The notes under the pieces: model-generated
Told to the model about the DNA's origin: nothing
Database searches by the model: none
What the model saw: the letters and a program-made list of their open reading frames with translations, nothing else
Assembly: GCF_000325665.1 (NCBI RefSeq)
Contig: NC_019908.1
Location: forward strand, 62,001 to 126,000
DNA length: 64,000 bases
From: Brachyspira pilosicoli P43/6/78
GTDB lineage: Bacteria > Spirochaetota > Brachyspiria > Brachyspirales > Brachyspiraceae
Reading direction: 5' to 3'
Made by a program: the position numbers and the translations under genes
Shown: in pieces, positions 34,428 through 46,941 of the stretch
Numbering within the stretch: position 1 is the stretch's first letter
How the letters are laid out: every line of letters starts with the position of its first letter

Positions 34428-36110
34428 TTATTTTAATACAGCACCAGTATTAGCAGACTGAACAAGTTTTCTATATCTTCCAAGCCAGCCTCTAATTTCC
34501 TCTAAAGGTTTAATAGGAGTCTCTTTTCTTCTTTTTTCCATTTCTTCATCAGAGATTTCTAAATTGATTTTATGATTAGGAATGTCTATACTAATGATGT
34601 CATTTTCTTTTATGAATGCTATTTCTCCGCCGCTTGCAGCTTCTGGTGAAACGTGACCTATAGAAGCACCTCTTGAAGCACCTGAGAATCTTCCGTCAGT
34701 AATTAATGCAACATCTTTATCAAGCTTCATACCAGCAAGTGCAGAAGTAGGGTTTAACATTTCACGCATACCAGGGCCTCCTTTAGGTCCCTCATATCTT
34801 ATAACAACAACATCACCTTTATTTATTTTTCCAGCATATATTGCAGCTATTGCCTCTTCTTCACTGTCAAATACTCTTGCAGGTCCTTTATGTACAAGCA
34901 TCTCATCAGCAACGGCAGAACGCTTAACAACACAACCGTCTTTTGCAATGTTGCCCCAAAGTATTGCAATTCCTCCTGTTTTACTGTAAGGGTTTTCTAT
35001 ATTTCTTAAAACATTATTATTTTTATTGACAGCATCTTTTATGTTTTCAGCTATTGTTTTACCTGTGGCAGTCATAAGAGAAGTATTTATAAATCCGCCT
35101 TTATCAAGCTCTTTCATAACAGCAGGTATTCCGCCGGCTTTGTATAAATCTTCTATATAGTTATGCCCAGCAGGTGCTAAATGACAAAGGTTAGGAGTAC
35201 GGTCGCTTACTTCATTTATGATTTTTAAGTCTAATTCTATTCCTGCTTCATTAGCTATAGCAAGTAAGTGAAGTACGCTATTTGTAGAACAGCCTAATGC
35301 CATGTCCACTGCAAGTGCATTTTTGAAAGATTCTGGAGTTATTATATCTAATGGTTTTATGTCTTTTTTTAATAATTCCATAACCTGCATACCAGCTTTC
35401 TTAGCAAGTAAAGTTCTAGCAGAATAAACAGCAGGTATTGTTCCGTTTCCTGGAAGTGCTATACCTAATGCCTCAGAAAGACAGTTCATGCTATTAGCGG
35501 TATACATACCAGCACAAGAACCGCAGCTTGGGCATGTATGCTGAGCATATTCTTCCAATTCAGCATCATTTATAAGATTAGCTTTTTTTGCTCCAACAGC
35601 TTCAAATATATTTGATAAACTTACTCTATTATCTCCATGTTCTCCCGGAAGCATAGCTCCTCCGCTTATAACTATTCCAGGTATATTCATTCTCAAAAGA
35701 CCCATTATCATACCAGGAACTATTTTATCGCAGTTAGGAACAAGCACAACTCCGTCTAATCCATGTGCTATAACCATACTTTCAACAGAATCAGCTATTA
35801 ACTCTCTTGAAGGAAGTGAATATCTCATTCCCAAGTGTCCCATAGCTATTCCATCGCAAACACCTATAGAAGGTATAAGTATAGGTGTACCTCCGCCTAT
35901 TAATACCCCAGCCTTAACAGCTTGAGAAAGTTTATCAAGATGTATATGTCCAGGTACAATTTCACTATATGCAGAAATAATTCCAATCAGAGGTCTTTTT
36001 AATTCTTCATCAGTATAACCCATAGAGTAGAATAAAGACCTATTTGGTGCTCTCTCATCACCCTTTAATACTCTGTCGCTTCTTAAAGAACTGTTTTCTC
36101 TGAAACTCAT
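34428..36110 (-). CDS. ilvD: dihydroxy-acid dehydratase
   Basis: A 560-residue iron-sulfur dehydratase that makes the 2-oxo acid precursors of valine and isoleucine. Cluster cysteines are seen in [13 protein letters not shown] and [18 protein letters not shown], with the catalytic-site region [12 protein letters not shown] and the C-terminal [20 protein letters not shown]. Length is normal. No other ilv or leu gene is adjacent, so the branched-chain pathway is either scattered or incomplete. The leader is short (about 130 bases to the divergent flavodoxin), with no attenuator seen. Confidence 0.96.
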   Translation of the reverse strand: MSFRENSSLRSDRVLKGDERAPNRSLFYSMGYTDEELKRPLIGIISAYSEIVPGHIHLDKLSQAVKAGVLIGGGTPILIPSIGVCDGIAMGHLGMRYSLPSRELIADSVESMVIAHGLDGVVLVPNCDKIVPGMIMGLLRMNIPGIVISGGAMLPGEHGDNRVSLSNIFEAVGAKKANLINDAELEEYAQHTCPSCGSCAGMYTANSMNCLSEALGIALPGNGTIPAVYSARTLLAKKAGMQVMELLKKDIKPLDIITPESFKNALAVDMALGCSTNSVLHLLAIANEAGIELDLKIINEVSDRTPNLCHLAPAGHNYIEDLYKAGGIPAVMKELDKGGFINTSLMTATGKTIAENIKDAVNKNNNVLRNIENPYSKTGGIAILWGNIAKDGCVVKRSAVADEMLVHKGPARVFDSEEEAIAAIYAGKINKGDVVVIRYEGPKGGPGMREMLNPTSALAGMKLDKDVALITDGRFSGASRGASIGHVSPEAASGGEIAFIKENDIISIDIPNHKINLEISDEEMEKRRKETPIKPLEEIRGWLGRYRKLVQSANTGAVLK

Positions 36111-36246
36111 AATTATTTCTCCATTTTTAATAAAATTATAATTGCATACATTCTATTAATAGAATGATAAAAAATCAAGCGTTTTTTATATTAAAATTAT
36201 TAAATATATTATTGCAATAAAGAAATATTTATTATATTATAAACAT

Positions 36247-36787
36247 ATGTCAAAAGATATTGCTGTGCTTTATAAAAGTAAATATGGTTCTTCTAAAACA
36301 TATTCTAAATGGATTTCAGATAAATTGCATGCTGATATATTTGAAATAGGGCATGTTTCTTTAAATACTTTAAATGATTATAATAAAATAATATTTGTAA
36401 GTGCATTATATGCAGGTAAATTATCTGCTATTAAAACAATTAGAAAGCTTTATAATAGTTTACATAATAATAAAAAAATATATTGTGTTGTTATAGGTAT
36501 AGGCGACCCTAATGACAAGGATATTTATAATGCTTCATTAGATAAAAATTTTAAACCTAATGAAAAAGAGAATATAAAGTTTTATTTTTTGAGAGGATGC
36601 ATAGACTTTGATAAATTAAAAAATTCATCATGCTTTAATGATGCATATGCTAAAAACTATAATATCAAGTAAAGCAGTTAAAACAGAAGATGAAGAGATG
36701 CTTTTAAAAAATTACGGCAAGAAAATAGACTTTCTTAATAAAAACTCTGTAGATAATATAATCTCTGATATAAAAAAAGAAGAGTAA
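36247..36787 (+). CDS. flavodoxin-domain protein (HemG-like), interrupted by a +1 frameshift
   Basis: The first frame (stop at 36672, 141 residues) has an FMN-binding phosphate loop in LYKSKYGSSKTYSKW and flavodoxin strands IIFVSALYAG and KIYCVVIGIGDP, as in menaquinone-dependent protoporphyrinogen oxidase-like flavodoxins. The end of the domain continues in another frame to TAA 36785-36787, reading MLKTIISSKAVKTEDEEMLL and KNYGKKIDFLNKNSV. The frames join if one A is removed from six A at 36618-36623 (KLK-IHHALMMHMLK), giving 179 residues, the normal size. No ribosome site is obvious before the ATG. It is divergent from ilvD. Confidence 0.8.
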
Positions 36788-37227
36788 ATAATATCAAAAA
36801 TAATCTTTTTTATTATGTATTTATTTTATAATAAATTCTATTCTATGTAAAAAATACCATAGTAAATATATGCATACTTTTTATAATTTATATTTAATTT
36901 GTAGTAAAATAAAAATTATAAGTTTTTTATTGTGTATTTTATAAAAACTGTAAAAAGAACAATAAATAACATGATAAAACCAATATTTTTCACATAAAAT
37001 AATAAAATAATCTTTGTTTTTAAATAAAAATATCAAAACATCATAATATTTTACGCTACGTTTTATACAAATATTGTAAAAATTAGTAAAAAAAACTTAA
37101 AAAAGTCTTTATATATACGCATTTTCATAAAAAAACGCTTGTATTTTTATAATTTTATATTATTATTTATATATAAGCAAAAACAATTAAAAACGCTTAT
37201 AAGCATTCTTTTTATAAGGAGATAAAA
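36788..37227. other. 440-base AT-rich intergenic region
   Basis: No open frame or RNA gene is supported. Before the next gene there are repeated ACGCTT words (near 37135 and 37193) and a 10-base palindrome GCTTATAAGC at 37195-37204, which could be an operator for the oxidoreductase gene; nothing else is visible. Confidence 0.5.
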
Positions 37228-38856
37228 ATGGAAAATAATAAATATGATATAGTAATTATAGGTTCTGGTTTAGGAGGATTAACTTCAGGTGCCTATTTAG
37301 CAAAACAAGGAAAAAAAGTATTAGTTTTAGAAAGTCATAATATAGTAGGCGGTTGTGCTACAGTATATAAAAGAAAAAATGTTAAGTTTGAAGTTGGGCT
37401 TCATGAGATGGATATGGCTAAAAAAAGCAGAGATATGAAGCATGTAATATTTAAAAAACTAGGGCTTTATGACAGAATTAATTTAGTAAAACTTCCTCAA
37501 ACTTGGAGAATAAAAACAGAAGATACTGATTTAGTGATACCAGAGGGTTATGAGAATGTTATAAATACTTTAGAAAAAGAGTTCCCAGAAGAAAAACAAG
37601 GCATAAGAAAATATTTTGCTGGGCTTTCAAGAATGATGTATATGATAAGAAGAGTGCCTTATGATTTGAAGTTTTTTGATTTCTTCTTCTATCCTATAAC
37701 AACATTCCCTATGAACTTGTATCATTTATTTACACAAAAGAAATTGGGTAATGTGTTGGATTCTATGATAAAAAGTGATAAGTTAAAAAGAATATTAAAC
37801 ATTAATATTACTTATTATCATGATAACCCTTATGAGTTTAGCTGGTATTATCATGCTTGTGCTCAGGGAGCTTATTATAATTCTGCTTATTTTATTAAAG
37901 GCGGAAGTCAGAACTTATCAAATGCTTTAGCTGATATAATAAGAGAGAATGGGGGAGAGGTAAGAGTTTCTTCTGAGGTAAAAAAGATAAATGTAAAAGG
38001 CAATATTGCTGAGGGAGTAACTTATTTTGATAAGAGGGCAAAAGAGGAAGTAACAGTTTATGGAGATTATATAATAGCAAATGCTGCTCCTAAAGTAGTT
38101 TATGATGAATTGCTTCCAAAAGGATATGAAGACAAAAGAATAAATAAACTTAAAAACTCAGTATCATTATACACAGTTTACATAATATTTAAGAAGAAGT
38201 TCTCAGAGCTTTACCCTAATAATGCATACTCTACATTTATAAGTACAGAGAAAACATTGAACACTACATTTAAAGAAGATGCTAAAGGACAAAAAGATAT
38301 ACCAGTAGCTGATAGAAACTTTGTATTTGTAGATTATTCGGCAATAGACAGCGGACTTGTGGAAGAGGGAGATGAGCGTTCATTTGCTGTACTAACAGGA
38401 CCTTCATTCTTAGATGAGTGGAAAGATTTAAGCGATGAGGAATATAAAGCTAAAAAGAAAGAGTTGGCAGAAAAATTGATAGATAGAGCAGAAAAACATT
38501 ACCCTGGATTTAGAGATAATATTGAATATTATGAAGTGGCAACACCAAAAACAATAAAGAGATATATCAAAACTCCAGACGGTACAGCTTATGGTTTTGC
38601 TCAAGATGGATATTTGAAAAAAAGCCGCAGTGTGAGGGTATCTCCTACAGTTAAAAATCTTCATTTTGCTAGTGCTTGGGGATTTCCTGGCGGCGGATTT
38701 ACAGGTGCTTTATTAAGCGGATATTTGGCAGCAAGAAATATATTGTTCCCTATAAAGGCTTATGTGGCTTTAAGATTACTTATTTGTACAGCATTCGGCA
38801 CAGCACTTGGAACAATACATCATTGGCTTCCTGCGATAATTAATCTTTTTAAGTAA
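37228..38856 (+). CDS. FAD-dependent oxidoreductase of the phytoene desaturase/retinol saturase type
   Basis: A 542-residue flavoprotein. The N-terminal FAD fold is VIIGSGLGGLTSGAYLAKQG with LESHNIVGGCATVYKRKNVK, and the C-terminal FAD motif is FASAWGFPGGGFTGALLSGY. A hydrophobic tail (ALRLLICTAFGTALGTIHHW) may anchor it in the membrane. The family includes carotenoid desaturases, isomerases and RetSat-like reductases of polyprenoid or lipid double bonds. No carotenoid genes are nearby, so a lipid or quinone substrate is possible. AAGGAG precedes ATG. It leads a codirectional group with a DUF2147 and an outer-membrane-like protein. Confidence 0.88.
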   Translation: MENNKYDIVIIGSGLGGLTSGAYLAKQGKKVLVLESHNIVGGCATVYKRKNVKFEVGLHEMDMAKKSRDMKHVIFKKLGLYDRINLVKLPQTWRIKTEDTDLVIPEGYENVINTLEKEFPEEKQGIRKYFAGLSRMMYMIRRVPYDLKFFDFFFYPITTFPMNLYHLFTQKKLGNVLDSMIKSDKLKRILNINITYYHDNPYEFSWYYHACAQGAYYNSAYFIKGGSQNLSNALADIIRENGGEVRVSSEVKKINVKGNIAEGVTYFDKRAKEEVTVYGDYIIANAAPKVVYDELLPKGYEDKRINKLKNSVSLYTVYIIFKKKFSELYPNNAYSTFISTEKTLNTTFKEDAKGQKDIPVADRNFVFVDYSAIDSGLVEEGDERSFAVLTGPSFLDEWKDLSDEEYKAKKKELAEKLIDRAEKHYPGFRDNIEYYEVATPKTIKRYIKTPDGTAYGFAQDGYLKKSRSVRVSPTVKNLHFASAWGFPGGGFTGALLSGYLAARNILFPIKAYVALRLLICTAFGTALGTIHHWLPAIINLFK

Positions 38857-38943
38857 TATAAATCTCAAACAAATATCTTGTTGGTATTATACAAAAATAA
38901 TGCCAGCAAGATAATGAAAAACAAATTAAAAGGAGTATTTAAT

Positions 38944-39447
38944 ATGAAAAGAAATTTAATAATAAAAGTATTAGCTTTTACTATGTTATTTAATATAATA
39001 GCTTTGGCACAAAATTCAGATGATATAGTTGGTTTATGGTATAGTCATGCCGATGCTAAAAATAGAATTGCCGTTATAGAGATATTCAAAGAAAATAATA
39101 AATATTACGCTTATTCATTTGCTTATACTAATTCTAATGATGTTGTATATGATGTTAATAATCCAAAGAAAGAATTAAAAAACTTACCATTAAAAGGATT
39201 AGTATATTTATATGATTTAGAGTTTAAAAATGGCGAATGGAAAAATGGTAAAATATACAATCCAGAGCAAGGAAAAGTGTATAATGCTAAAATAGATTTA
39301 TCTAGTAATAAACAAGAGATAAAATTGAAAGCTAGTGTAGATGGTGCGGGGCTTTTTGGAAAAACACTTACTTGGAGAAAAGTACCTGCTAATGAAGTTT
39401 CTAAATATATGCCATTAAATAAAAATGAGTTAAGAAGGTTAAACTAA
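38944..39447 (+). CDS. exported DUF2147 protein
   Basis: A 167-residue protein. The start at 38944 is chosen because AAAGGAG precedes it and it gives a signal peptide (IIKVLAFTMLFNIIALA followed by QNS); an in-frame ATG 66 bases earlier has no such support. The mature part is a single DUF2147 domain with DIVGLWYSHADAKNRIAVIE, the GEWKNGKIYNPEQGKVYNAK core and a closing GKTLTWRKV. Family members are small periplasmic beta proteins of unknown role, often near lipid or envelope genes. It lies 87 bases after the oxidoreductase and 45 before an outer-membrane-like protein. Confidence 0.87.
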   Translation: MKRNLIIKVLAFTMLFNIIALAQNSDDIVGLWYSHADAKNRIAVIEIFKENNKYYAYSFAYTNSNDVVYDVNNPKKELKNLPLKGLVYLYDLEFKNGEWKNGKIYNPEQGKVYNAKIDLSSNKQEIKLKASVDGAGLFGKTLTWRKVPANEVSKYMPLNKNELRRLN

Positions 39448-39492
39448 GTATTATGAGAAAATATATTTTTATAGGTGATAAGGAGGATTTTT

Positions 39493-40398
39493 ATGAAGAA
39501 AGTATTAATCATTATGCTTAGTTTAATTATAAGTTTGCCGTTAATAGCACAAGACAATGCAAAGCCTCAAAGAGATTTAACAGATACTTCTGATGAGGGC
39601 TGGTATTTTTCCAATCACTTTTTAGGTAGATGGAATCACTTTGGGGCATTGTATCAAGGTCAGGTGTTTTATAAAAAAGCTTTATTTAGAGAAAGAAACA
39701 ATTTCTTCTTTGCTGATTCTTACCTAATAGCTGGCATAGAACAAGAGTTCAGCAGCTTTTCAAGAACATCAGCTTATGTTGAGTTTCAGCCTCTAATAGC
39801 ATTAAAGTTCTTATTTAAGTTTACATATGAGGCAGGTTTAGCAGATCCTGGAAGACCTACTTTAGTGGATAGTAATACAAAAGAGTTTAATCATGCACTT
39901 CCACCTTTTACAGGTCTTAATCCAATGACTAAAAAACCTCAGTATGTAGGAGGAAATACAATATATTTTCAAATGGCTCCTACACTTACAATGGGTGGAC
40001 CAGCAGGACCTGGTTTAATAGCTTTAATATACACACCATATATAAGCTATATAAGAGCATTTGGAGTTGATAAAGATAATTTTGTATATTTGCCTAGAGA
40101 GGCTATAGTTGTAAAGGCTGAAGATTGGTACTTTAATCATGATATAAAATTAGGCTATAGTATGAGAGAGTGGGGTATGTCTTTTGCTCTCAATACCACA
40201 ATAGAGCATATGATTTCAAGTAAAGATTTATTTAGAGTTGGACTCTTTGCTGCTTATAGCTATAAGAAGCCTATAGAAAAAGTTCCTAGTCTTACTCCTT
40301 TTGCTAATGTAAAATTGGGTACTTGGCTTGTAGAAAAACATATACAATATAAGTTTGCCATTCAAATGGATATAGGTCTTGAATGGAAGTTCTTATAA
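39493..40398 (+). CDS. putative outer-membrane beta-barrel protein
   Basis: A 301-residue protein. The start at 39493 follows AAGGAGG and gives a signal peptide (MKKVLIIMLSLIISLPLIAQ). The mature part is made of alternating amphipathic strands rich in aromatic residues and Gly and ends in Phe-Leu (MDIGLEWKFL), as in outer-membrane barrels. I do not recognise the family. It is the last gene in the run with the flavoprotein and DUF2147 protein. A lipid-handling function shared by the three is inference. Confidence 0.75.
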   Translation: MKKVLIIMLSLIISLPLIAQDNAKPQRDLTDTSDEGWYFSNHFLGRWNHFGALYQGQVFYKKALFRERNNFFFADSYLIAGIEQEFSSFSRTSAYVEFQPLIALKFLFKFTYEAGLADPGRPTLVDSNTKEFNHALPPFTGLNPMTKKPQYVGGNTIYFQMAPTLTMGGPAGPGLIALIYTPYISYIRAFGVDKDNFVYLPREAIVVKAEDWYFNHDIKLGYSMREWGMSFALNTTIEHMISSKDLFRVGLFAAYSYKKPIEKVPSLTPFANVKLGTWLVEKHIQYKFAIQMDIGLEWKFL

Positions 40399-40476
40399 TA
40401 ATAATAATTTAGACAACATGAAGAATATATAAAAATACATTTGGGCTTGTAAAAAAAAGAGAGATTTTTTGCAGGC

Positions 40477-41682
40477 CTATCTTAATTTTATTATAATATC
40501 TACTCTTCTATTTTTTTGTCTTCCATCAGGATTATCATTTGAAGCTATAGGCTCTTTATCTCCGAAACCTCTATAAGATAATTTATCATGCTCAAGTTTT
40601 GGCAATATATAATCTGCTACAGTTTTTGCTCTTTTTTCTGATAGGGCTTGATTGTAATTTGCTTCTCCTGTATTATCAGTATGCCCCTCAACTATGATTT
40701 CTCTGTCTGGATAAGTTTGTTTAATAGCATTTATAATATTATCAACAGTGTCTTTTGCATCTTCTTTTAGTGTATAAGAATCTGTATCAAATAAAATCTC
40801 TCCAAGTCTAATTACTAACCCTTCAGGAACAGTATCAACTACAACATCATCATTAAGATTATCTTCTAATTTTTTTCTGTTTAACTCATTTTCTTCTTCT
40901 GTAATAGTGCTGTAAATTTTATAAGTGCTTATAATATTCATCTTGTATTGCAAGCTAAGATAAGATAAGTTTTTACCATATCCGAATAATATTTGATATC
41001 TCTCGGTTTGTGATACTGGTATATTCTTATTCATATCCCATAAAAAAGTTCCATAATTAAAACCATATATTCTTTCAGGATAACCATTTCTAGAAAGCCC
41101 AGCTTGAAGCAAATCTTTATCAGTCATAATATGATATTGTATAACGGCAAGAGGGTCATTATTTTCATTTGTTTCAATGTTTGCAAATAAATAATCAGCA
41201 GATAATGCCATAGCAAGATTAGGAGCATTATTGACTTTTACTATCTCCATAGCTTCACTATTCCAAGAATGTGTGAGAGATATTTCTTTATATGGAAAAG
41301 TAGGAATATGCCTTACATTCGGCATAAAATAATTATAAGGCACTTCAAATTTACCATTAGTGTGTATTATAAAATCGCTTGAATACTCTTCTTCCAAATG
41401 AAAAACACTGTTTCCATCATATAGCCTAAAAATTTTAAATACACCGCTAACTCTATATCCGCCTTTAGGAGCTATCGCTATAACTGTTAAATCTACAATG
41501 TTTCTTTCTTTATAAGTTTTTTTTAATAATCCGTTTTCATAATATTCTACATCAGCAGTTTTTACAGATTCAATTCTCTCTCCAACTTTGAGATTCCAAA
41601 AGAACTTATGAGATATTGTTTGAGTATAAGAAATATTAAAAATAAATATTGTTAAAATTAATATAAATTTTATTTTACTCAT
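40477..41682 (-). CDS. OmpA-family protein
   Basis: A 401-residue exported protein (signal ILILTIFIFNISYT). Residues ~25-270 are an uncharacterised beta-rich domain. The C-terminal ~115 residues are an OmpA-like peptidoglycan-binding domain: IRLGEILFDTDSYTLKEDA, EIIVEGHTDNTGEANYNQAL and SYRGFGDKEPIASNDNPDGR with KNRRVDI. It would tie the outer membrane or periplasm to the wall. Its ATG is one base from the stop of the chemotaxis receptor gene, whose end contains its AAAGGT ribosome site, so the two are translationally coupled. Confidence 0.9.
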   Translation of the reverse strand: MSKIKFILILTIFIFNISYTQTISHKFFWNLKVGERIESVKTADVEYYENGLLKKTYKERNIVDLTVIAIAPKGGYRVSGVFKIFRLYDGNSVFHLEEEYSSDFIIHTNGKFEVPYNYFMPNVRHIPTFPYKEISLTHSWNSEAMEIVKVNNAPNLAMALSADYLFANIETNENNDPLAVIQYHIMTDKDLLQAGLSRNGYPERIYGFNYGTFLWDMNKNIPVSQTERYQILFGYGKNLSYLSLQYKMNIISTYKIYSTITEEENELNRKKLEDNLNDDVVVDTVPEGLVIRLGEILFDTDSYTLKEDAKDTVDNIINAIKQTYPDREIIVEGHTDNTGEANYNQALSEKRAKTVADYILPKLEHDKLSYRGFGDKEPIASNDNPDGRQKNRRVDIIIKLR

Positions 41683-41683
41683 A

Positions 41684-44506
41684 TTAACCTTTATTTTTCA
41701 TTCTCTTTTTCTCTTCTTTCATTTTCTGTTTTTTAGCTCTCTGTTCTAATTTTAATTTTAATTTATCCAAAGCCTTAGATTCTTTCTTAATATCTTCTTC
41801 AGTTTTTTCTGTCTTAAATGAAATAACAGATTTATATAATTGTAAGAATATATATTGTAGCTCTTTAATTCTCTTATCCATAGTCTCCATACTAGCACTG
41901 CTCGCATTAGACAATTCACTTACATTTTCTATAGAGCTAACAAGCCTTTTAATATCATTCTCAGTAGCATTAACAACATTAACTACATCTTCAGCCAATT
42001 TATCAACGCTTGTTATGTTCTGTCCAACAGTAGAACTCATCTGCATCTGTTTTATAGATAATTCCTGAATATATTCAGTAATGCTATTTAAGTTTGAAAT
42101 ATTGTATAATATATCCCTTCTTCCAATATCAAGTTCATCATTAGCATTAGATATATTAGCAATTAAGTCGGCAATAGTGTTAGAACCCTCAAGTATTTTC
42201 TCCATAGATTCAGAACTCTTAAATGCTAAAGATACAGTATGGTCAATAGCTTGTGTAGTCTCTTCAATAATGTCATCAATTATTTTAGAGTTTTCATCGG
42301 TATCTTCAGCCAATTTTCTAATTTTATCAGCAACAACTGTAAAACCTCTACCATGTTCACCAGCATGAGCAGCCTCGATAGCAGCGTTCATTGCAAGTAG
42401 GTTAGTTTGTTCTGCTATGTTATGAATAACCTGTGTGATGTTTGTAATCTGTTTTGAATATTCTTTAATACTTTGAATAGACTCTGTAACAGATTCACCT
42501 ATATTACTTCCATCTTGTGCTTCTGTGTATAATACTTTAGCATAAGTGTTTGCTTTATTTGCTCCTTGGCTCACTGTAACAATGTTTGCTATCATTTGCT
42601 GAACTGATGTACTTGTTTTTGATATTGCTTCAGATTGTGATTTTATTTTTTCTGTTATGTCATTAATATTATCTAATAATAACTGTATAGTTTCATTAAC
42701 AGAATTAAATTTAGTTCTTTGCATGAAACTCACTCTTGCAGCATTAGATGATGATTCTGATATTTTTGAGGAGTTTTCAAATTCTCTTTCGAACTCTTTG
42801 TATATAGTATTAAAATCACTAATACTCATACTAATAGAAGCTCTCATGTTTTGTATGTTTCCAGTCATAGTATAAGCATTGTTTTTAATAGTTACAATGA
42901 TGTTTTGCATTTTATCCAAGAACTTATTGAACGAATATACCAATTCTCCTGTTTCATTATTGTTAACTATAGGAAGTCTTATTGTTAAATCACCTGAACC
43001 TTCACTGAGTGATTCAGATACGTTTTTAGCGGCAACTAAAGTTCTTCTTAAGTTGTATATCAATAATATTATAGATATTGAGAATATTAATAGTCCTGCA
43101 TATATGAATAAGTTTGCTATAGATAATACTTCCCTAAAAGCAACATCTGTTTGATATGCAGGCTTATAACTCCAACTATTTATTACATATATATCATTAA
43201 ATATTTGATATTTTACAAATAATAAATTCAGTGCTTCATCATAAAATATTTTAGCATCTGTAATACTGTTTATTTTACTGTTATTTTGCTCATCTCTAAT
43301 TTTAAGCGAACTAGTAACGTTTCCTAATATATTTTGCATATTTTGAAGTTCATTAGGATTATTAAAAGCATTAATATTATATTCTCTATCTGTAATAAAT
43401 ATATTTAAATTATCTTTATAAAGATTATTATTTAATAAGTCTTCATATATTGAAGTTTTTAATTCTAATAAAATAAAACCTATATTATTATTATTATAAA
43501 TAATAGGATTATAAACAAAAAAAGTATCATTATATTTTATAATATTAACATAATAATTAGTTTCACTAGTTAATAGATTTAATTTATTTCTCTGTATATT
43601 AGGCGTATAATTAGTATATACTCTAGTAACACTATTATCTTTATAACCGAAATCCACATATAAGTTTCTTGCAGTAGTATCATCTATATTCATTCCTATA
43701 TTATCTAGGTTTGAAAAGTATATAGCGAAAGATATTATATCAGGGTCATTTACATATTGTTTTTTTATGTAATTGTTAATTATATTTATATTATCATTAA
43801 AGTCATTATTATTTCTAGGATAATTATTTATATAGTATGATAGTGCAGTAGTAACATTAATATATTTATCTATTCTTCTTGAGAACTCATTTACGAAATC
43901 ATTAGCATATTCTCTTTTTAATGAAGCATTTGAAGCAGAGTAGTGATAAGACTCAGCCCTATAATGCATACCATTAACTAATGTAATTATGAATATAACT
44001 ACAGATATCAATATAGGCACCAAACTATAACCCATAGGTAAATAATATTCTTTAGAGCCAGTTTTTCTATATAAAGGTCCAACTAAGAAGTTAAAAGAAA
44101 TAGAAGCAAGCCCCATAGAGAAAGTTATAAGGAATATTACCATTATGAGTCTTATATTAAGTATCTCAAATAATGTTATACTTCCTTCTATTAAGTAAGT
44201 AGCATACGATACTATAGCAACTAGTACAACAGCAAAGCCCGTCTTTATGACATACAGCCTTCCAAGCATAACAGCACTTTTTCTCTCTGCCTTTATACAA
44301 TCAAGAAATAAACTTATAGAAGTTGCTAATGCTATTAATACAATAAATAAATATATGTATCCTCTTAAAGAACTTCCCAACTGATATATAGTTCTTAATA
44401 GTATAGAGTATAATTCAACTGATATAACAGCAACTATTAAGAAATGTATTGGTATATAGAACTTTAATTTATTTTTTCTAGAAATTTCTTTTTTATTTAA
44501 TAGCAT
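41684..44506 (-). CDS. methyl-accepting chemotaxis protein with polytopic N-terminus
   Basis: A 940-residue chemoreceptor. About five hydrophobic helices occupy residues 15-180, unlike the usual single N-terminal helix. They are followed by an extracytoplasmic sensor of about 270 residues (Cache-like by position), another membrane helix near 470-490, a HAMP region ([20 protein letters not shown]) and the cytoplasmic signalling domain with the hairpin tip [20 protein letters not shown]. The tail is Lys/Glu-rich coiled coil. It passes signals to CheA/CheW for flagellar control. The ligand is unknown. It is coupled to the OmpA-family gene. Confidence 0.93.
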   Translation of the reverse strand: MLLNKKEISRKNKLKFYIPIHFLIVAVISVELYSILLRTIYQLGSSLRGYIYLFIVLIALATSISLFLDCIKAERKSAVMLGRLYVIKTGFAVVLVAIVSYATYLIEGSITLFEILNIRLIMVIFLITFSMGLASISFNFLVGPLYRKTGSKEYYLPMGYSLVPILISVVIFIITLVNGMHYRAESYHYSASNASLKREYANDFVNEFSRRIDKYINVTTALSYYINNYPRNNNDFNDNINIINNYIKKQYVNDPDIISFAIYFSNLDNIGMNIDDTTARNLYVDFGYKDNSVTRVYTNYTPNIQRNKLNLLTSETNYYVNIIKYNDTFFVYNPIIYNNNNIGFILLELKTSIYEDLLNNNLYKDNLNIFITDREYNINAFNNPNELQNMQNILGNVTSSLKIRDEQNNSKINSITDAKIFYDEALNLLFVKYQIFNDIYVINSWSYKPAYQTDVAFREVLSIANLFIYAGLLIFSISIILLIYNLRRTLVAAKNVSESLSEGSGDLTIRLPIVNNNETGELVYSFNKFLDKMQNIIVTIKNNAYTMTGNIQNMRASISMSISDFNTIYKEFEREFENSSKISESSSNAARVSFMQRTKFNSVNETIQLLLDNINDITEKIKSQSEAISKTSTSVQQMIANIVTVSQGANKANTYAKVLYTEAQDGSNIGESVTESIQSIKEYSKQITNITQVIHNIAEQTNLLAMNAAIEAAHAGEHGRGFTVVADKIRKLAEDTDENSKIIDDIIEETTQAIDHTVSLAFKSSESMEKILEGSNTIADLIANISNANDELDIGRRDILYNISNLNSITEYIQELSIKQMQMSSTVGQNITSVDKLAEDVVNVVNATENDIKRLVSSIENVSELSNASSASMETMDKRIKELQYIFLQLYKSVISFKTEKTEEDIKKESKALDKLKLKLEQRAKKQKMKEEKKRMKNKG

Positions 44507-44562
44507 ATAAACAACCTAAAGTATTATTATTGTTTTAATTATCGGTAAGGCTGTATTAATAT

Positions 44563-45987
<1,425 letters not shown>

Positions 45988-46039
45988 TCAAACAAAAATA
46001 TTAAAAAATATTGATATATATTTTATATCTATTGAAAAC

Positions 46040-46915
46040 TTATTCAAGTACTTTTATCATTTCTTTATGAATTTTTTTATTGCTTGCTATATATTGTTTT
46101 TTTGAGAAAATATCATATTCTTTCATGTTAATATTTGTAACTAAACCGCCAGCCTGCTTCAAAATTACACTTCCCGCACATATATCCCAAGGCGATAATC
46201 CATATTCAAAAAATCCGTCAGCAATACCTTCCGCTACCATACATATATCTAATGCAGCAGAACCATCTCTTCTAACTGCTAAACTTCTTTTAACCATATT
46301 AGCAAAATCTATCATTCTGTTATTTAAAAAATCATCATCAGTGCTTGTATTATAATAAAAACCTGTAATAATTAAAGAATCTATTAATTTATTATTATTG
46401 CTTACACTAATAACTTTTTTATTTTTATAAGCTTTTGATTTTATATGTGCTTTATATACTGTGTCTGTTATAGGGTTATAAACAACGCCAAGTATAGGAA
46501 TATTTTTGTATGCCAAGCCAATAGATACACAATAAAATGGGTAACCATGTATAAAATTAGTAGTGCCGTCTATAGGGTCTACTATCCAATTAAAGTCTTT
46601 ATCATTATCTGTTTTTCCAGATTCTTCGCCATAAAAACCGAATTTTGGATATTTTTTAGTTAAATACTCTCTTATTGTTTTTTCATTTTTTACATCTATT
46701 TCTGTGAATAAATCTGTTTTTCCTTTATGCGATATCATCTTTGGAGAAGAAAAAAACTTAAGAGAATATTTTCCTGCTTTAATAGCAATATATTCAGCAT
46801 CTTTTATACATCTATTTAAACTCGATTTTGATATTTTGTTTATTTTAGATTCTATTTCTTTTTTTTCTCTTATCTCTTCTTTTTTTTCATCACTTAATTT
46901 TTTAAATATAGGCAT
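46040..46915 (-). CDS. suhB: inositol-1-monophosphatase family protein
   Basis: A 291-residue Mg-dependent phosphatase. Metal-binding motifs: FYGEESGK, IVDPIDGTTNFIHGYPF and SPWDICAGSVILKQAGG. Compared with typical members (~260 residues) it has ~28 extra charged residues at the N-terminus (DEKKEEIREKKEIESKINK) that look like a coiled helix. It could hydrolyse inositol phosphate or act like SuhB or CysQ-type enzymes; substrate is not settled, so the gene name is tentative. AAGGAG precedes ATG; it lies 26 bases after mlaD. Confidence 0.88.
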   Translation of the reverse strand: MPIFKKLSDEKKEEIREKKEIESKINKISKSSLNRCIKDAEYIAIKAGKYSLKFFSSPKMISHKGKTDLFTEIDVKNEKTIREYLTKKYPKFGFYGEESGKTDNDKDFNWIVDPIDGTTNFIHGYPFYCVSIGLAYKNIPILGVVYNPITDTVYKAHIKSKAYKNKKVISVSNNNKLIDSLIITGFYYNTSTDDDFLNNRMIDFANMVKRSLAVRRDGSAALDICMVAEGIADGFFEYGLSPWDICAGSVILKQAGGLVTNINMKEYDIFSKKQYIASNKKIHKEMIKVLE

Positions 46916-46941
46916 AATTAGATACTCCTTAAAAAATTATA

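Noticed and set aside
36247-36672. A short 141-residue flavodoxin as a natural complete protein
   Set aside because: The missing C-terminal part is present and intact in the adjacent frame, which shows that the short form is a frameshift product.
40443-40478. Hairpin between the outer-membrane-like gene and the OmpA-family gene as a terminator
   Set aside because: The stem relies on several G-U pairs and a poly-A/poly-T core and lacks a clean T run, so it is too weak to call.
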